A stretch of 64,000 nt of DNA from Haloglomus halophilum (GCF_024298885.1 NZ_CP101166.1:310001-374000); one strand, 5' to 3'. Counted from the stretch's first letter, positions 44,783-53,460 are shown. Numbers and translations are program-made. The notes: generated by a model from the sequence alone, not told the origin.

Positions 44783-45475
44783 ATGCCGATGAAGTCATCC
44801 GGAGCGGGGTCGCTCAACGAGGTCAACCGCTGGGGCGGTGGCGCGAGCTGGATTCCCTATCCCGAGGAGGAGATGCAGCGCGCGAGTCACGCCGTCGCCA
44901 CCGACGAGGGGCTCGTCGTCGTCGACCCGGTGGACGTACCGAACCTCGACGAGTGGCTCGCGGACCTCGCCGCGGACACCGGCGCGGACGGGGTGGCCGG
45001 CGTGGCCGTGCTGCTGGACCGGCACAAACGCGACTCGGCCGCCGTCGCGAACCGCCACGATGTCCCCGTGGGCGTCCCGTCGTGGATGAGCGGCGTCGCC
45101 GGCGACCTCGACGCGCCCACGACCGACCTCGCGGACCTGCTCGCGGACACCTCCTACGAGGTCCGGCGGGTCATCGACAACCCGTTCTGGCAGGAGGCCG
45201 GGATGTACGACCCCGACGCCGAGGTGCTGGTCCTGCCGGAGGTGTTCGGCACCGTCGACTACTACTGCGCCCCGAGCGAGCAACTGGGCGTCCACCCGAT
45301 GCTCCGGCTCACGCCGCCGAAGAAGCTCAAGCGCCTCGACCTCGAGCGTCTCCTCGTCGGCCACGGGGAGGGGATCACCGACGACGCCGACGACCTGATT
45401 CGGACGGCACTCCGGAAGGCCACGACCAACGCGCCCGGGCTCTACATCAGCACGGTCAAGAACGCGCTCTTCTGA
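44783..45475 (+). CDS. Haloarchaeal MBL-fold-like hypothetical protein
   Basis: This 230-residue protein starts like a metallo-beta-lactamase fold (ASWIPYPEEEMQRASHAVATDEGLVVVDPVDVPNLDEWL in pieces). A strand-helix segment (GVAVLLDRHKRDSAAVANRH) follows where MBL proteins have HxHxDH; here the reading is DRHKRD, so the usual metal-binding set is missing. It may be a degenerate MBL protein without hydrolase activity. An ATG two codons in is an alternative start. Confidence 0.55.
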   Translation: MPMKSSGAGSLNEVNRWGGGASWIPYPEEEMQRASHAVATDEGLVVVDPVDVPNLDEWLADLAADTGADGVAGVAVLLDRHKRDSAAVANRHDVPVGVPSWMSGVAGDLDAPTTDLADLLADTSYEVRRVIDNPFWQEAGMYDPDAEVLVLPEVFGTVDYYCAPSEQLGVHPMLRLTPPKKLKRLDLERLLVGHGEGITDDADDLIRTALRKATTNAPGLYISTVKNALF

Positions 45476-45544
45476 CGCGGCCGTCGGTCAGCCGGTCGCC
45501 CCGGCGACCACCGGTGTTAAGCGATTCGGCGGCGTACTGGAGGT

Positions 45545-46006
45545 GTGACCGACGACCTCGACGCGGCGACGCCGGACGGTTCGGGCGGGCGGCCGCCGGT
45601 GTACGCCACCGCGGGGCTCGTGCGGGCGCTGCTGGACATCGCCGAGGACCGCTCGCCGAACAAGGTGACCATCGCGGTCACCACCACCCCCGCCGGCGAG
45701 TTCGAGCCGCCGCTCGACCTGCCGCCGGAGACACCCGTCTTCACGGACCTCTACCTCCCGGGAACGGGGGGCTCCGTCGCGGCCGTCTTCGGGATGGACC
45801 TCGGGACGCCCGCCTCCGACGGGCGGTTCGTCTCACACCCGGACGGCCGGCTCGAGGTCCGGCAGACGGACGACCTCCACGAGGTCGTGTTCATCGGTGT
45901 TCCCCCGTGGGACGATACCGCCATCGCGGCGTTCGACCGCCGTGGCCGCGGGCGGGACCTGGAATTGCTCGATGTCGAGCCGCCGGCCGAGTCGCTGCCG
46001 CCCTGA
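45545..46006 (+). CDS. Hypothetical protein
   Basis: This 153-residue protein has a GTG start. Features include VYATAGLVRALLDIAEDRSPNK, a central beta-rich part (VFTDLYLPGTGGSVAAVFGM) and DDLHEVVFIGVPPWDD. It has no TM, signal peptide or Cys. Its outline resembles short haloarchaeal proteins of JAB/MPN-like size, but the JAMM metal residues are not visible. Its family is not recognised. Confidence 0.6.
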   Translation: MTDDLDAATPDGSGGRPPVYATAGLVRALLDIAEDRSPNKVTIAVTTTPAGEFEPPLDLPPETPVFTDLYLPGTGGSVAAVFGMDLGTPASDGRFVSHPDGRLEVRQTDDLHEVVFIGVPPWDDTAIAAFDRRGRGRDLELLDVEPPAESLPP

Positions 46007-46014
46007 CGGCCCCG

Positions 46015-46224
46015 TTACTCCAGATAGCCCAGGTCCTGCAGCTGTGCGGTTATCTCCTCGAACTCCGCCTCGGTCAGCTCGCCCTGCTGCTGGTGCTGGA
46101 TGACGATGCTCCGCAACAGGAACCGCACCAGGTCGCTGGTCGAGGAGAAGGAGGTCCCCTCGATGGTCCCCTCGACGCGCTCGGCCAGGTCCTTCGGGAT
46201 GGAGACGGTGGTGTACTCGGTCAT
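46015..46224 (-). CDS. Ribbon-helix-helix (CopG-like) regulator
   Basis: This 69-residue protein starts TEYTTVSIPKDLAERVEGTI, the canonical RHH beta-strand and first helix. It continues SFSSTSDLVRFLLRSIVIQHQ, whose STSDLVRFLLR helix is typical. It is a DNA-binding dimer. It lies 46 bp downstream of the DUF5789 gene on the same strand, with no toxin partner, so it is a regulator rather than a clear antitoxin. Confidence 0.85.
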   Translation of the reverse strand: MTEYTTVSIPKDLAERVEGTIEGTSFSSTSDLVRFLLRSIVIQHQQQGELTEAEFEEITAQLQDLGYLE

Positions 46225-46270
46225 ACCGCCGGGGACGGTGCCCGTACCGATAGGGGTGACGCTCGCTGAC

Positions 46271-46597
46271 TCAGAAGGGGAGCAGCGCGCGCAACTGGCC
46301 GAGGATACTGTTGCCGGCGCGCTCGCGGTAGGACTCGAAGACGGGGTGGAGCGTGTTCAGCAGCTCCTGTTCGGAGTCGAACTGCTGGATGTGGACCTTG
46401 TCCATGGCCTCCGAGAGCGCCACGGTCGACCCGGTGGCGTCGTAGGGGATGTCCGGGTCGCCCAGCTGGGTCAGCAGCGTCTCGGCGTCGACGGGGAACT
46501 CCACGTCCGCGCGCTCGAGGTGGGCGTCCAGAGCCGCGATGCCGAACGTGATCGTATCGGGCTCGTCGTCGTCGTTCTGCGGTGGCCGGACTCCCAT
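46271..46597 (-). CDS. DUF5789-like protein
   Basis: This 108-residue acidic protein contains DIPYDATGSTVALSEAMDKV and a C-terminal ESYRERAGNSILGQLRALLPF, like the DUF5789 family by memory. It is likely a small helical protein, possibly regulating through the adjacent RHH protein. The function is unknown. Confidence 0.65.
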   Translation of the reverse strand: MGVRPPQNDDDEPDTITFGIAALDAHLERADVEFPVDAETLLTQLGDPDIPYDATGSTVALSEAMDKVHIQQFDSEQELLNTLHPVFESYRERAGNSILGQLRALLPF

Positions 46598-46743
46598 CGT
46601 CCGACAGTACGCCGCGCCTCGTACAAAAGACTGCCCTCATCGGGAGACAGGCCGTGCCTCGACGCCCGTGTGGAGTCAGTCTCGCCCGGACGGGGACGGA
46701 CGGGACCGCGGAGATTGAAACCCCCTCGCCGCCTGCGGTCGGT

Positions 46744-48147
46744 ATGGACCTCTTCGGCACGGCGGGCATCCGCGGGCCGGTTCGCGACCGCGTGACGCCG
46801 GCACTCGCCCTGCGCGTCGGGCGCGCGGCGGCGCGTGAAGCACACGCTGACGGCGAACGAGACGGGAACGGAGGGGACGGCGACGGCACGCCGGTCGAGT
46901 TCGTGGTCGGGCGCGACGGCCGGGAGACGGGCGACGCCATCGCGTCGGCGGTCACCTCGGGGCTCCAGTCCGGTGGCGCGCGCGTCGTCCGGGTCGGCCG
47001 CGTCCCCACGCCGACGCTCGCGTACGCCTCGCGCGGCCGCTACGGCGTGATGGTCACGGCCAGCCACAACCCGCCGGCCGACAACGGCCTCAAACTGTTC
47101 CGCGACGGCCGGGAGTACGACCGCGAGGTCGAGCGGCGTATCGAGCAAGCCGTCGCGACCGAGGCCCCGCCGGTCGCCTGGGACGACTGGGGCGGCGCCG
47201 AGCGTGCCGACCGGCTCACCGAGTACCGCCACGCCGTCGTCGCGTACGCCCGGGGCCACGGCGTCCCGCTCGACGGCCTCCGGATCGCCGCCGACACGGG
47301 CAACGGGATGGCCGCGCGGGCCGCGCCCTGGGTGCTCCGGGAACTCGGCGCGCACGTCGTCACGCTCAACGGGAACGTGGACGGTCACTTCCCCGGCCGC
47401 GAGTCCAAACCCACGCCCGAGAGCCTGGCGGACCTCCGCGCGTTCGTCGCGGACGGCGAGTTCGCGTTCGGGCTGGGGTTCGATGGCGACGCCGACCGCA
47501 TCGTCGTCGTCGACGACGACGGCGACGTGGTCCACGAGGACACCGTCCTCGCCGTCCTCGCCGAGCACTACACCCGCGCCGCGGCCCCGGGCGACCCGGT
47601 GGTCGTGACGACGCCGAACGCCTCCGGGCGCATCGACGAGCGCGTCGCCGAGGCGGGTGGCCGCGTCGAGCGCGTCCGCCTGGGTGCGCTCCACGAGGGC
47701 ATCGCCGCCGCCCGGGCCGCGGGTGGCCCCGACACCGAAGTCGTGTTCGCCGCCGAACCCTGGAAGCACACGCACACCCGGTTCGGCCCGTGGATCGACG
47801 GCGTCGCCAGCGCGGCCGTCCTCGCGCGGCTGGTCGCCGAGTCCGGCCTCGGGGCGCTCCGCGACCCCATCACCGAACGTCCCTACCGGAAGGTGAGCGT
47901 CGACTGCCCGGACGACCGCAAGACGGCGGTGATGGCGGCGCTCGAGCGCACCCTCCCGGAGGCGTTCCCGGACGCCGCGGTCGACACCGAACACGGCGTC
48001 CGCCTCGAACTCGACGGGGGCTGGACCCTCGTCCGCCCCTCCGGAACCGAACCGTACGTCCGGGTCTACGCCGAACACGACGACGTGGACGCGCTCGTCG
48101 ACCGAACCGTCGAGGTCGTCGAGGCCGCCGTCACGGACGCCGCATAA
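46744..48147 (+). CDS. glmM: Phosphoglucosamine/phosphohexomutase
   Basis: This 467-residue alpha-D-phosphohexomutase has four domains. The active-site phosphoserine is in VMVTASHNPPADNGLKLF, the Mg site is FGLGFDGDADRIVVVDDDG (DxDxDR), the sugar-binding loop is FAAEPWKHTHTRFGPWIDG, and the phosphate-binding loop is RPSGTEPYVRVYAE. The sugar loop reads EPWKH rather than the E-x-SGH of typical phosphoglucosamine/phosphomannomutases, so the preferred substrate may differ. The start at MDLFGTAGIRG matches the family N-terminus. Confidence 0.85.
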   Translation: MDLFGTAGIRGPVRDRVTPALALRVGRAAAREAHADGERDGNGGDGDGTPVEFVVGRDGRETGDAIASAVTSGLQSGGARVVRVGRVPTPTLAYASRGRYGVMVTASHNPPADNGLKLFRDGREYDREVERRIEQAVATEAPPVAWDDWGGAERADRLTEYRHAVVAYARGHGVPLDGLRIAADTGNGMAARAAPWVLRELGAHVVTLNGNVDGHFPGRESKPTPESLADLRAFVADGEFAFGLGFDGDADRIVVVDDDGDVVHEDTVLAVLAEHYTRAAAPGDPVVVTTPNASGRIDERVAEAGGRVERVRLGALHEGIAAARAAGGPDTEVVFAAEPWKHTHTRFGPWIDGVASAAVLARLVAESGLGALRDPITERPYRKVSVDCPDDRKTAVMAALERTLPEAFPDAAVDTEHGVRLELDGGWTLVRPSGTEPYVRVYAEHDDVDALVDRTVEVVEAAVTDAA

Positions 48148-48495
48148 CCCGCCGTCCCGCGTCGACCCTGCCGGGATACCGCTCGTCGGGGATCCACTCC
48201 CCGTCAGTCGAGCGGGCGCGCGCTGGCGGCTGTGCCGCAGGCCAGCCGCCGGCACCGTGCGAGGGACGAGGAGCGCAACGGAGGGAGCGAAGCGACCGGA
48301 GTGAGCACCGCAGACGGCTGGGGAGGTGTGAGGCCGACGAATACCGACTGACAAGTGTGCAGTCCTGGCAGAATCGAAGCACGAGGGCTTCGGAGGAGTC
48401 CCCGTCGTCGCCGTCGGAGTTGAAAGAGACCGCGTGGTCCCAGCGTTCCCGCCCACACGCTCAACTACAAAGTGCCCCCCCGTCCACAACGGCCC
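48148..48495. repeat. Intergenic region with hairpin and purine-rich GAGCG tract
   Basis: This 348 bp has no credible gene. It holds a 7-bp stem GGCGGCT/AGCCGCC with a 12-nt loop (48225-48250), likely part of the glmM terminator. A G/A-rich tract follows at 48258-48333, with repeated GGAGCG/GAGCGAAGCGACCGGAGTGAGC-type words split by GCAC and ending GGCTGGGGAGGTGTGAGG. I recall similar tracts from intergenic regions of many haloarchaea. Nothing coding was found. Confidence 0.5.
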
Positions 48496-49314
48496 ATGGA
48501 CAGCGAGGACCCGAACGACGAGGTCCAGTACCACCTCGAACTGGCGCCCGGCGACATCGACGGGCCGGTCCTGCTCCCGGGGGACCCCGACCGGGTCCCG
48601 GTCGTCGCCGAGCAGTGGGACCGGGCCGAGGAGGTCGCGCACCACCGCGAGTACCGGACGATGCGGGGCCACCGCGCAGGGTCGCCGGTCGCCTGTACCT
48701 CGACGGGGATCGGCTCACCCTCCGCGGCCATCGCGGCCGAGGAACTCGCCAACGTCGGCGCCGAGACGCTCATCCGCGTCGGCTCCTGCGGGGCCATCCA
48801 GCCCGAGGCCGAGGTCGGCGACCTCGTCATCACCACCGGTGCCGTCCGGCAGGAAGGGGCCAGCGCGGAGTACGTCCGCGAGGACTACCCGGCAAGCGCG
48901 CACGGCGAGGTCGTCACCGCCCTCGTGACGGCGGCCGAGCGCCTCGACTACGACTACCACCTCGGCGTCACCTGCTCGACGGACTCGTTCTACGCCGGGC
49001 AGGGGCGCCCCGGGCACGGCGGCTTCGAGGCCGCAGGGGCCGAGGAGCGCACCGCCGAACTGCAGGAGGCGGGCGTCCTCAACTACGAGATGGAGGCCGC
49101 CGCGCTCCTGACGCTGGCCTCCCTCTACGGCCTGCGGGCGGGTGCGGTCTGTACGGTCTTCGCCAACCGCGTCACCGGCGAGTTCCGGACCGAGGGCGAG
49201 TCACGCGCCGCCGAGGTGGCCAGCGAGGCCGCCGTCGTCCTCGACCACATGGACCACGTCAAGCAGGAGGCCGGCGCCGACCACTGGCACGCGGGGCTGT
49301 CGCTAGACCGATAG
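48496..49314 (+). CDS. Nucleoside phosphorylase (uridine phosphorylase type)
   Basis: This 272-residue NP-I family enzyme cleaves nucleosides with phosphate to give base and ribose-1-phosphate. Motifs are GPVLLPGDPDRVPVVAE, ACTSTGIGSPSAAIAAEEL, LIRVGSCGAIQPE (phosphate loop) and NYEMEAAALLTLASLYGLRAG (ribose-binding Glu-Met-Glu, EMEA). The order is that of uridine phosphorylase/purine phosphorylase DeoD-like enzymes; uridine or purine specificity is not certain. It may be monocistronic. Confidence 0.88.
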   Translation: MDSEDPNDEVQYHLELAPGDIDGPVLLPGDPDRVPVVAEQWDRAEEVAHHREYRTMRGHRAGSPVACTSTGIGSPSAAIAAEELANVGAETLIRVGSCGAIQPEAEVGDLVITTGAVRQEGASAEYVREDYPASAHGEVVTALVTAAERLDYDYHLGVTCSTDSFYAGQGRPGHGGFEAAGAEERTAELQEAGVLNYEMEAAALLTLASLYGLRAGAVCTVFANRVTGEFRTEGESRAAEVASEAAVVLDHMDHVKQEAGADHWHAGLSLDR

Positions 49315-49316
49315 TT

Positions 49317-49387
49317 GCAGAATCCTCTAGCTATACGAGATGTATCTTGTACTCTATAGGAAACTCCAGAATGTGCTAGTTATACGC
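49317..49387. repeat. AT-rich imperfect direct repeats
   Basis: Two copies of a CAGAAT-(3)-CTAG(C/T)TATACG motif (49318-49337 and 49367-49386) have a 49-nt offset. They lie in the 95 bp between the convergent ends of the phosphorylase and Hsp20 genes. The stretch is much more AT-rich than the surroundings. Confidence 0.6.
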
Positions 49388-49409
49388 CACTGGTACGGGA
49401 TAGTGCCGA

Positions 49410-49724
49410 TTACTCGGACCGCCCGACCTCGACAGTCCGGCTCTGCGGGCGGTCGCCGGAGATGGGGAGGCGGATCTCCAGTACGTCATCGGAGTCGTTG
49501 TAGTCGGCGGTGATCGCGTCCTCGTCGACCGCCCGCGGGAACGTCATGTCCCGATGGGTGACGCGGGTGCGGCCCTCCTGATGGTGTTCGGCGGCGACGT
49601 GGAGGTGGCCGTCGACCCACTTCACGTCGATGTCCGCGGGGTCGGCATCGACGTGGGCGAGCACGAGGTAGTGGTCGTCCTCCCGGTACAGCTCTAGTTC
49701 GTGCCGCGGGTCCGTCATCGTCAT
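49410..49724 (-). CDS. Hsp20/alpha-crystallin-family protein
   Basis: This 104-residue beta-sandwich protein resembles a minimal alpha-crystallin domain: ELYREDDHYLVLAHVD, VDGHLHVAAEHHQ, TFPRAVDEDAITADYN and DVLEIRLPI (the LxIxLP-like core). It lacks the long N-terminal arm and the I-x-I tail of large oligomeric sHsps, so it may form small assemblies. Haloarchaea have several such short Hsp20-like proteins. Confidence 0.8.
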   Translation of the reverse strand: MTMTDPRHELELYREDDHYLVLAHVDADPADIDVKWVDGHLHVAAEHHQEGRTRVTHRDMTFPRAVDEDAITADYNDSDDVLEIRLPISGDRPQSRTVEVGRSE

Positions 49725-49840
49725 CTCGGCCGGCAGTTCGACGGGACCGCACTTCAGGATACTGTCGGCTCTCGGTGAACGAGAACCACCGATGCACGGC
49801 TACCGGTCGGTGAGAACGGGTAGAAACGGAACTCGCTAAC

Positions 49841-50731
49841 TCAGAGCTTGCCGGCGCGCTGCAGCTTCATGAGGTCCTCGGTGTCGAGGGTCTCGCCCTC
49901 CTTGAAGCGCTGGTAGATCTCCTCGGCCTCCTCCTGGGCCTGCTCCTTCTTGGCCTGGCGCTCGTCCTTGCGCTCTTCCTCCTCCTCCTTGTCCATCTCG
50001 CGGAGTCGCTTCTGGACGCGGACGAAGTCCTCGTGGTGGCGGTCGGCGGCCTCCTGGGCGTCGACGAACTTCTCGTGCCACTCGTCGGCCTCGTCGCGGA
50101 TGTCGTCGGCCTCGCGGTAGGCCTCGATCATCTGGTTGTGGTGCTCCTGGGCCTTGTCCGCGAGCTCGGTCACCTTCTGGTGGTGCTCGCTGGCCTCGGC
50201 GCGGACCTCCTGGGCCTCCTCCTTGACGCCCTCGAGGTCACCGGTCTGGTCGAGCTTCTCCTTCCGGTTCTGGAGCTTCTCGCGCTTGTTCTCGATCTTC
50301 TCGATGAGCTCGCGCTCCTCGTCCGTCGAGAGAACCTCCGTCTGCTGCTTGAACTCCAGATCCTCGATCTCCTCCTTGAGCTCGTCGGCCGACTTGCCCT
50401 CGTTCAGCTCGAGGTCGTCCTTCATGTCGTCGACCTTGTCGAAGAGCTCGTTGGCCTTCGCGTTGAGCTCGTTGCGCTGCTCCTTGTGCTCCTGGACCTG
50501 CTCGTTGAGCTCGTCGCGCTTCTCGCGGTGCTCCTGGGCCTCGTCGACCTTCTCGCGGGTCTTCGCGTTCAGCTCGTCGCGCTTGGAGGCGCGCTCGGAG
50601 GCCATCTGGTTCAGCTCGTTCCGCCGGTCACGGAGCTGCCCGGCCTTCTTGATGAGCTGGCCCTTGGAGTTGCTCTCGAGGTCGTCGTCTGTCAGTTCTA
50701 CGTTCTTGCTTTCGTCAATGCTCTCTGCCAT
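49841..50731 (-). CDS. Long coiled-coil protein
   Basis: This 296-residue protein is almost entirely charged heptad repeats (NELNQMASERASKRDELNAK onward), rich in Lys/Glu/Gln/His. A central break near residues 105-125 (SADELKEEIEDLEFKQQTEV) is followed by a second coil. The basic-acidic end (EEEERKDERQAKKEQAQEE) and a short globular end (ETLDTEDLMKLQRAGKL) complete it. The family is widespread in archaea and often annotated as phosphoserine-phosphatase-like, but no phosphatase motif exists. The function is unknown; a structural or SMC-like scaffolding role is possible. Confidence 0.8.
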   Translation of the reverse strand: MAESIDESKNVELTDDDLESNSKGQLIKKAGQLRDRRNELNQMASERASKRDELNAKTREKVDEAQEHREKRDELNEQVQEHKEQRNELNAKANELFDKVDDMKDDLELNEGKSADELKEEIEDLEFKQQTEVLSTDEERELIEKIENKREKLQNRKEKLDQTGDLEGVKEEAQEVRAEASEHHQKVTELADKAQEHHNQMIEAYREADDIRDEADEWHEKFVDAQEAADRHHEDFVRVQKRLREMDKEEEEERKDERQAKKEQAQEEAEEIYQRFKEGETLDTEDLMKLQRAGKL

Positions 50732-51103
50732 TGTTAGTAACTCTCTATCCATTACCGCTCCGGGTCCACACACCGGTCCCTAGGGGACATTGCAGCCACC
50801 GAAGGATCGAAGGGTCCTGTCATTCTGGTCGGCTGGCGATGCGGGTGAACGCCGGAGGCGTTCTGGTACCTGCATCTTTATCATTCAACCATATAATGGT
50901 TTCGCCGATGCGAGACCCGTGAAAACGAGCCACACGGCCCTCCTACCCGCGACAACAGTTCACACGGGACAGGCAAGCAGTATATAAGTTACCCGTGTCT
51001 CCGGGGCTCGTCACCGGGCCCGCCCGGCGTCACCGGGGGGGAATTCCACCGGACGGACCAGCGGAACGTCGGCCTGAAGTGCAGCCGTCGCTCCGGTCCG
51101 GGT
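50732..51103. promoter_or_regulatory. Divergent promoter region of coiled-coil and DUF371 genes
   Basis: This 372-bp region has no gene. TATATAAG (50981-50988) is a strong plus-strand TATA box, predicting a leader of about 90 nt before the ATG at 51104. A palindromic CCATATAATGG (50889-50899) could be the minus-strand box, giving a leader of about 135 nt. That leader would contain a perfect 7-bp hairpin GAACGCC/GGCGTTC (50847-50863). Confidence 0.5.
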
Positions 51104-51577
51104 ATGAGCGACCACGCCCCCGTCGACACCACCCACGAGGAGGTCGTCCACGCGCACGGACACGAGCACGTCCGCGCCGAACACGCCAGCACGTTCGAGG
51201 TGACGACCGACGACTGGCTCACGCCCGCCGGCGACTGCATCCTCGCCATCGAGGCCGACCGCGCGCCCGCGGACTTCGACGAGGGCTTCGTCGCCGCATG
51301 CCGGGATGCCGACGCCCGTATCGAGGCCACCATCGCCGTCGACCCGGCCGGCGACTGGGACGCGCCAGCCCACGAGACGACCATCACGGGGCGGGGCCAT
51401 CCGGACCTGACCTTCTCGGACGACCGTGGTGCGGTGGGTCGGACCAGCGACCACGCCGACGACCGGACCGTCATGCTGGGTACCGACGCGGCGGCCGCGG
51501 ACCTCGACCGCGACCTGGTCGCGGCGCTCGCGGACGGCGCGGACCTGCGGCTCACGCTCCGGGTCACCGAGAACTGA
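51104..51577 (+). CDS. DUF371-family protein
   Basis: This 157-residue protein has an N-terminal THEEVVHAHGHEHVRAEHAS and DDWLTPAGDCILAIEADR, which match the DUF371 family pattern HGHEN-x-x-AxHxTT and LTxxGDCI. The family is archaeal and its function is unknown. The C-terminal half repeats a charged GH motif (GRGHPDLTFSDDRG) and an Ala-rich helix (DAAAADLDRDLVAALADGAD). The many His suggest metal binding. It is convergent with the next gene. Confidence 0.8.
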   Translation: MSDHAPVDTTHEEVVHAHGHEHVRAEHASTFEVTTDDWLTPAGDCILAIEADRAPADFDEGFVAACRDADARIEATIAVDPAGDWDAPAHETTITGRGHPDLTFSDDRGAVGRTSDHADDRTVMLGTDAAAADLDRDLVAALADGADLRLTLRVTEN

Positions 51578-51589
51578 CGCTCCTGCTGA

Positions 51590-52015
51590 CTACTCGATGT
51601 CGACGGTCAGGACGCCGTTCGAGACGCGTCGGTCGGCATCCGTCGGGTCGAAGGGGAGGTCGAACGAGCGCTCGACACCCTCGGCGCGGACGGTCACGCC
51701 GAAGCGACCCAGCTCGACCGTCGCGTCCGGGTCGTCCACGACGACGGTCGCCGTCTCGCCGTCCGGCGCGCAGTCGAACCGGACCAGCGGCTCGGGCACC
51801 GTCCCCGCGTCGTCGGCCACCTCACCCCGGCCGGCCGCGACGGCCCGCCGGACGGCGTCCGCGTCCCCACCGCGCCGGACGAGCAGCACGCGCCGCCCGC
51901 CGATGTCGGGGCGGTCCTCGACCTCGACGTACCCTGTCCGGACGGCGGCGGAGACGCCGGGCAGCAGGTTCAGCGAGCGGACGAACAGCTGCAGTGGCGC
52001 GAGGAACGGATTCAT
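51590..52015 (-). CDS. Hsp20-like/DUF7127-type protein
   Basis: This 141-residue protein has a C-terminal beta-sandwich with an sHsp look: RFDCAPDGETATVVVDDPDATVELGRF, and an ending VSNGVLTVDIE like the strand pattern of alpha-crystallin domains. An N-terminal hydrophobic part (FLAPLQLFVRSLNLLPGVS) may form a membrane-associated or oligomerising arm. The family name is from memory and not certain. Confidence 0.55.
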   Translation of the reverse strand: MNPFLAPLQLFVRSLNLLPGVSAAVRTGYVEVEDRPDIGGRRVLLVRRGGDADAVRRAVAAGRGEVADDAGTVPEPLVRFDCAPDGETATVVVDDPDATVELGRFGVTVRAEGVERSFDLPFDPTDADRRVSNGVLTVDIE

Positions 52016-52132
52016 TACCGTACGATGGTCCTCCACGGTATTCATTGGTTTCGGTCGTGGCGGATGCTGACGGATGCCGATGGGACCGCCGCGAACCGCA
52101 GTCCTATGGCACCGCCACCCCACGGTTCGGCC

Positions 52133-53005
52133 ATGAGCGAGCAGCCCGGAGACGGTTCCAGCGACCCCGCGTCGGACCCGGAGCCGACCGAGAACATCTC
52201 GGGGGGTGACTCCGGGGGCGGCCATGCCCACCCGTTCGAGCCGGCGGCCGACCCGGCGACCCGTGCCGAGGCCGTCGTCGACCGCCTCGGTGAGCGCTAC
52301 TGGCGGAAGGCGTACGGCGGGCAGGCCGCCTTCGAGTGTCTCGTCCGGACGGTCCTCTCGCAGAACACCTCGGACAAGGCCTCCCAGCCGGCCCACGACG
52401 CACTGATGGAGCAGTACGGGCGTGGCGGGCCCGACGAGGAGGGCGACCTGGCTGCCGCTCTCGCCGCGGCCGCGCAGGACGAACTGGCCGAGACCATCTC
52501 GTCGGCCGGCCTCTACAACCGGAAGTCCGAGACGCTCATCCGTCTCGCCGGGCGCGTCCGCGACGAGTACGGGGGTGCCGACGCTTTCGACGCGTTCGTC
52601 ACCGGAGAGGACCCGACGACCGTGCGCGGCGCGCTGCTGGACATGAAGGGTGTCGGGCCGAAGACGGCCGACTGCGTGCTGCTGTTCTCCGGTGGACGCG
52701 GCGGTGTCTTCCCCGTCGACACGCACGTCCACCGTATCGCCCGGCGGCTGGGGCTCGCGCCGGCCGACGCCGACCACGAGGGCGTCCGCGCGGCGCTCGA
52801 ACGCGACGTTCCGGCCGAGAAGTGCGGCTTCGGCCACACCGCGATGATACAGTTCGGCCGCGAGTTCTGCACGGCCCGCAAGCCCGCCTGTCTCGAGGAC
52901 CCGGACGCGTGTCCGATGGCCGATGTCTGCGACCAGGTCGGTGTCTACCCCGCCACGGGCGAGGTGGTCGACCCGGCCGAGGCCCCCGAGGCCGGCGCGA
53001 ACTGA
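52133..53005 (+). CDS. nth: Endonuclease III (DNA glycosylase/AP lyase)
   Basis: This 290-residue HhH-GPD glycosylase excises oxidised pyrimidines. The hairpin-helix-hairpin is LLDMKGVGPKTADCVLLF with the catalytic Lys in GPKTAD, and the catalytic Asp is in FPVDTHVHRIARRLG. An unusual acidic/Gly-rich N-terminus (1-45) precedes the domain. The [4Fe-4S] Cys are at FCTARKPAC, then DACPMADVCDQ. Spacing C-x6-C-x6-C-x5-C is wider than the classical C-x6-C-x2-C-x5-C. The ATG at 52133 (MSEQPG) is preferred to longer in-frame starts. Confidence 0.93.
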   Translation: MSEQPGDGSSDPASDPEPTENISGGDSGGGHAHPFEPAADPATRAEAVVDRLGERYWRKAYGGQAAFECLVRTVLSQNTSDKASQPAHDALMEQYGRGGPDEEGDLAAALAAAAQDELAETISSAGLYNRKSETLIRLAGRVRDEYGGADAFDAFVTGEDPTTVRGALLDMKGVGPKTADCVLLFSGGRGGVFPVDTHVHRIARRLGLAPADADHEGVRAALERDVPAEKCGFGHTAMIQFGREFCTARKPACLEDPDACPMADVCDQVGVYPATGEVVDPAEAPEAGAN

Positions 53006-53006
53006 C

Positions 53007-53456
53007 TCAGCCGAGCAGTCCGCGTTCCCGGGCCGCCACGACGCCGCCCAGCCCAGCCACGAGTCCGAACGCCACCAGAGACAGGTTCGGAATCGTGAGG
53101 CCGGCGACGGGGGCGCGCCACAGGACCGCCGCGCAGTCACCCTCGAAACCGCAGGCCACGGTCGTCGCCTGCAGGTAGCTGTGGTACGCCGCGACGACGA
53201 GACCGGAAACGGCCAGCGGGAGGACCGTCCGCCAGACCGCCGGTCGCGACTCCGCGACTCCCACGCCGAGCACGACCACGAGCGGGTACATCAGGACGCG
53301 CTGGTACCAGCAGAGCTCGCACGGCACCAGCCCGAGGCCGAGCGAGAACCAGAGGCTCCCGGCCGTCGCGACGGTCGCGACGAGTGTCGCCAGCACGAGC
53401 AGGGACCGCGAGTCGATGGCGACCTCACCCGGCGGTCCCCCGGTCTCGCCGGCCAT
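53007..53456 (-). CDS. DsbB-like disulfide-forming membrane protein
   Basis: This 149-residue protein has four TM helices (LVLATLVATVATAGSLWFS, LMYPLVVVLGVGVAES, TVLPLAVSGLVVAAYHS and LSLVAFGLVAGLGGVV). The first redox pair is CELCWYQR, as in DsbB/BdbC. A second Cys pair is in ACGFEGDC. It oxidises a thioredoxin-like partner with quinone. The start at MAGETGG is used. It follows the exported thioredoxin-like protein by 4 bp, a matching pair. Confidence 0.88.
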   Translation of the reverse strand: MAGETGGPPGEVAIDSRSLLVLATLVATVATAGSLWFSLGLGLVPCELCWYQRVLMYPLVVVLGVGVAESRPAVWRTVLPLAVSGLVVAAYHSYLQATTVACGFEGDCAAVLWRAPVAGLTIPNLSLVAFGLVAGLGGVVAARERGLLG

Positions 53457-53460
53457 CGTC

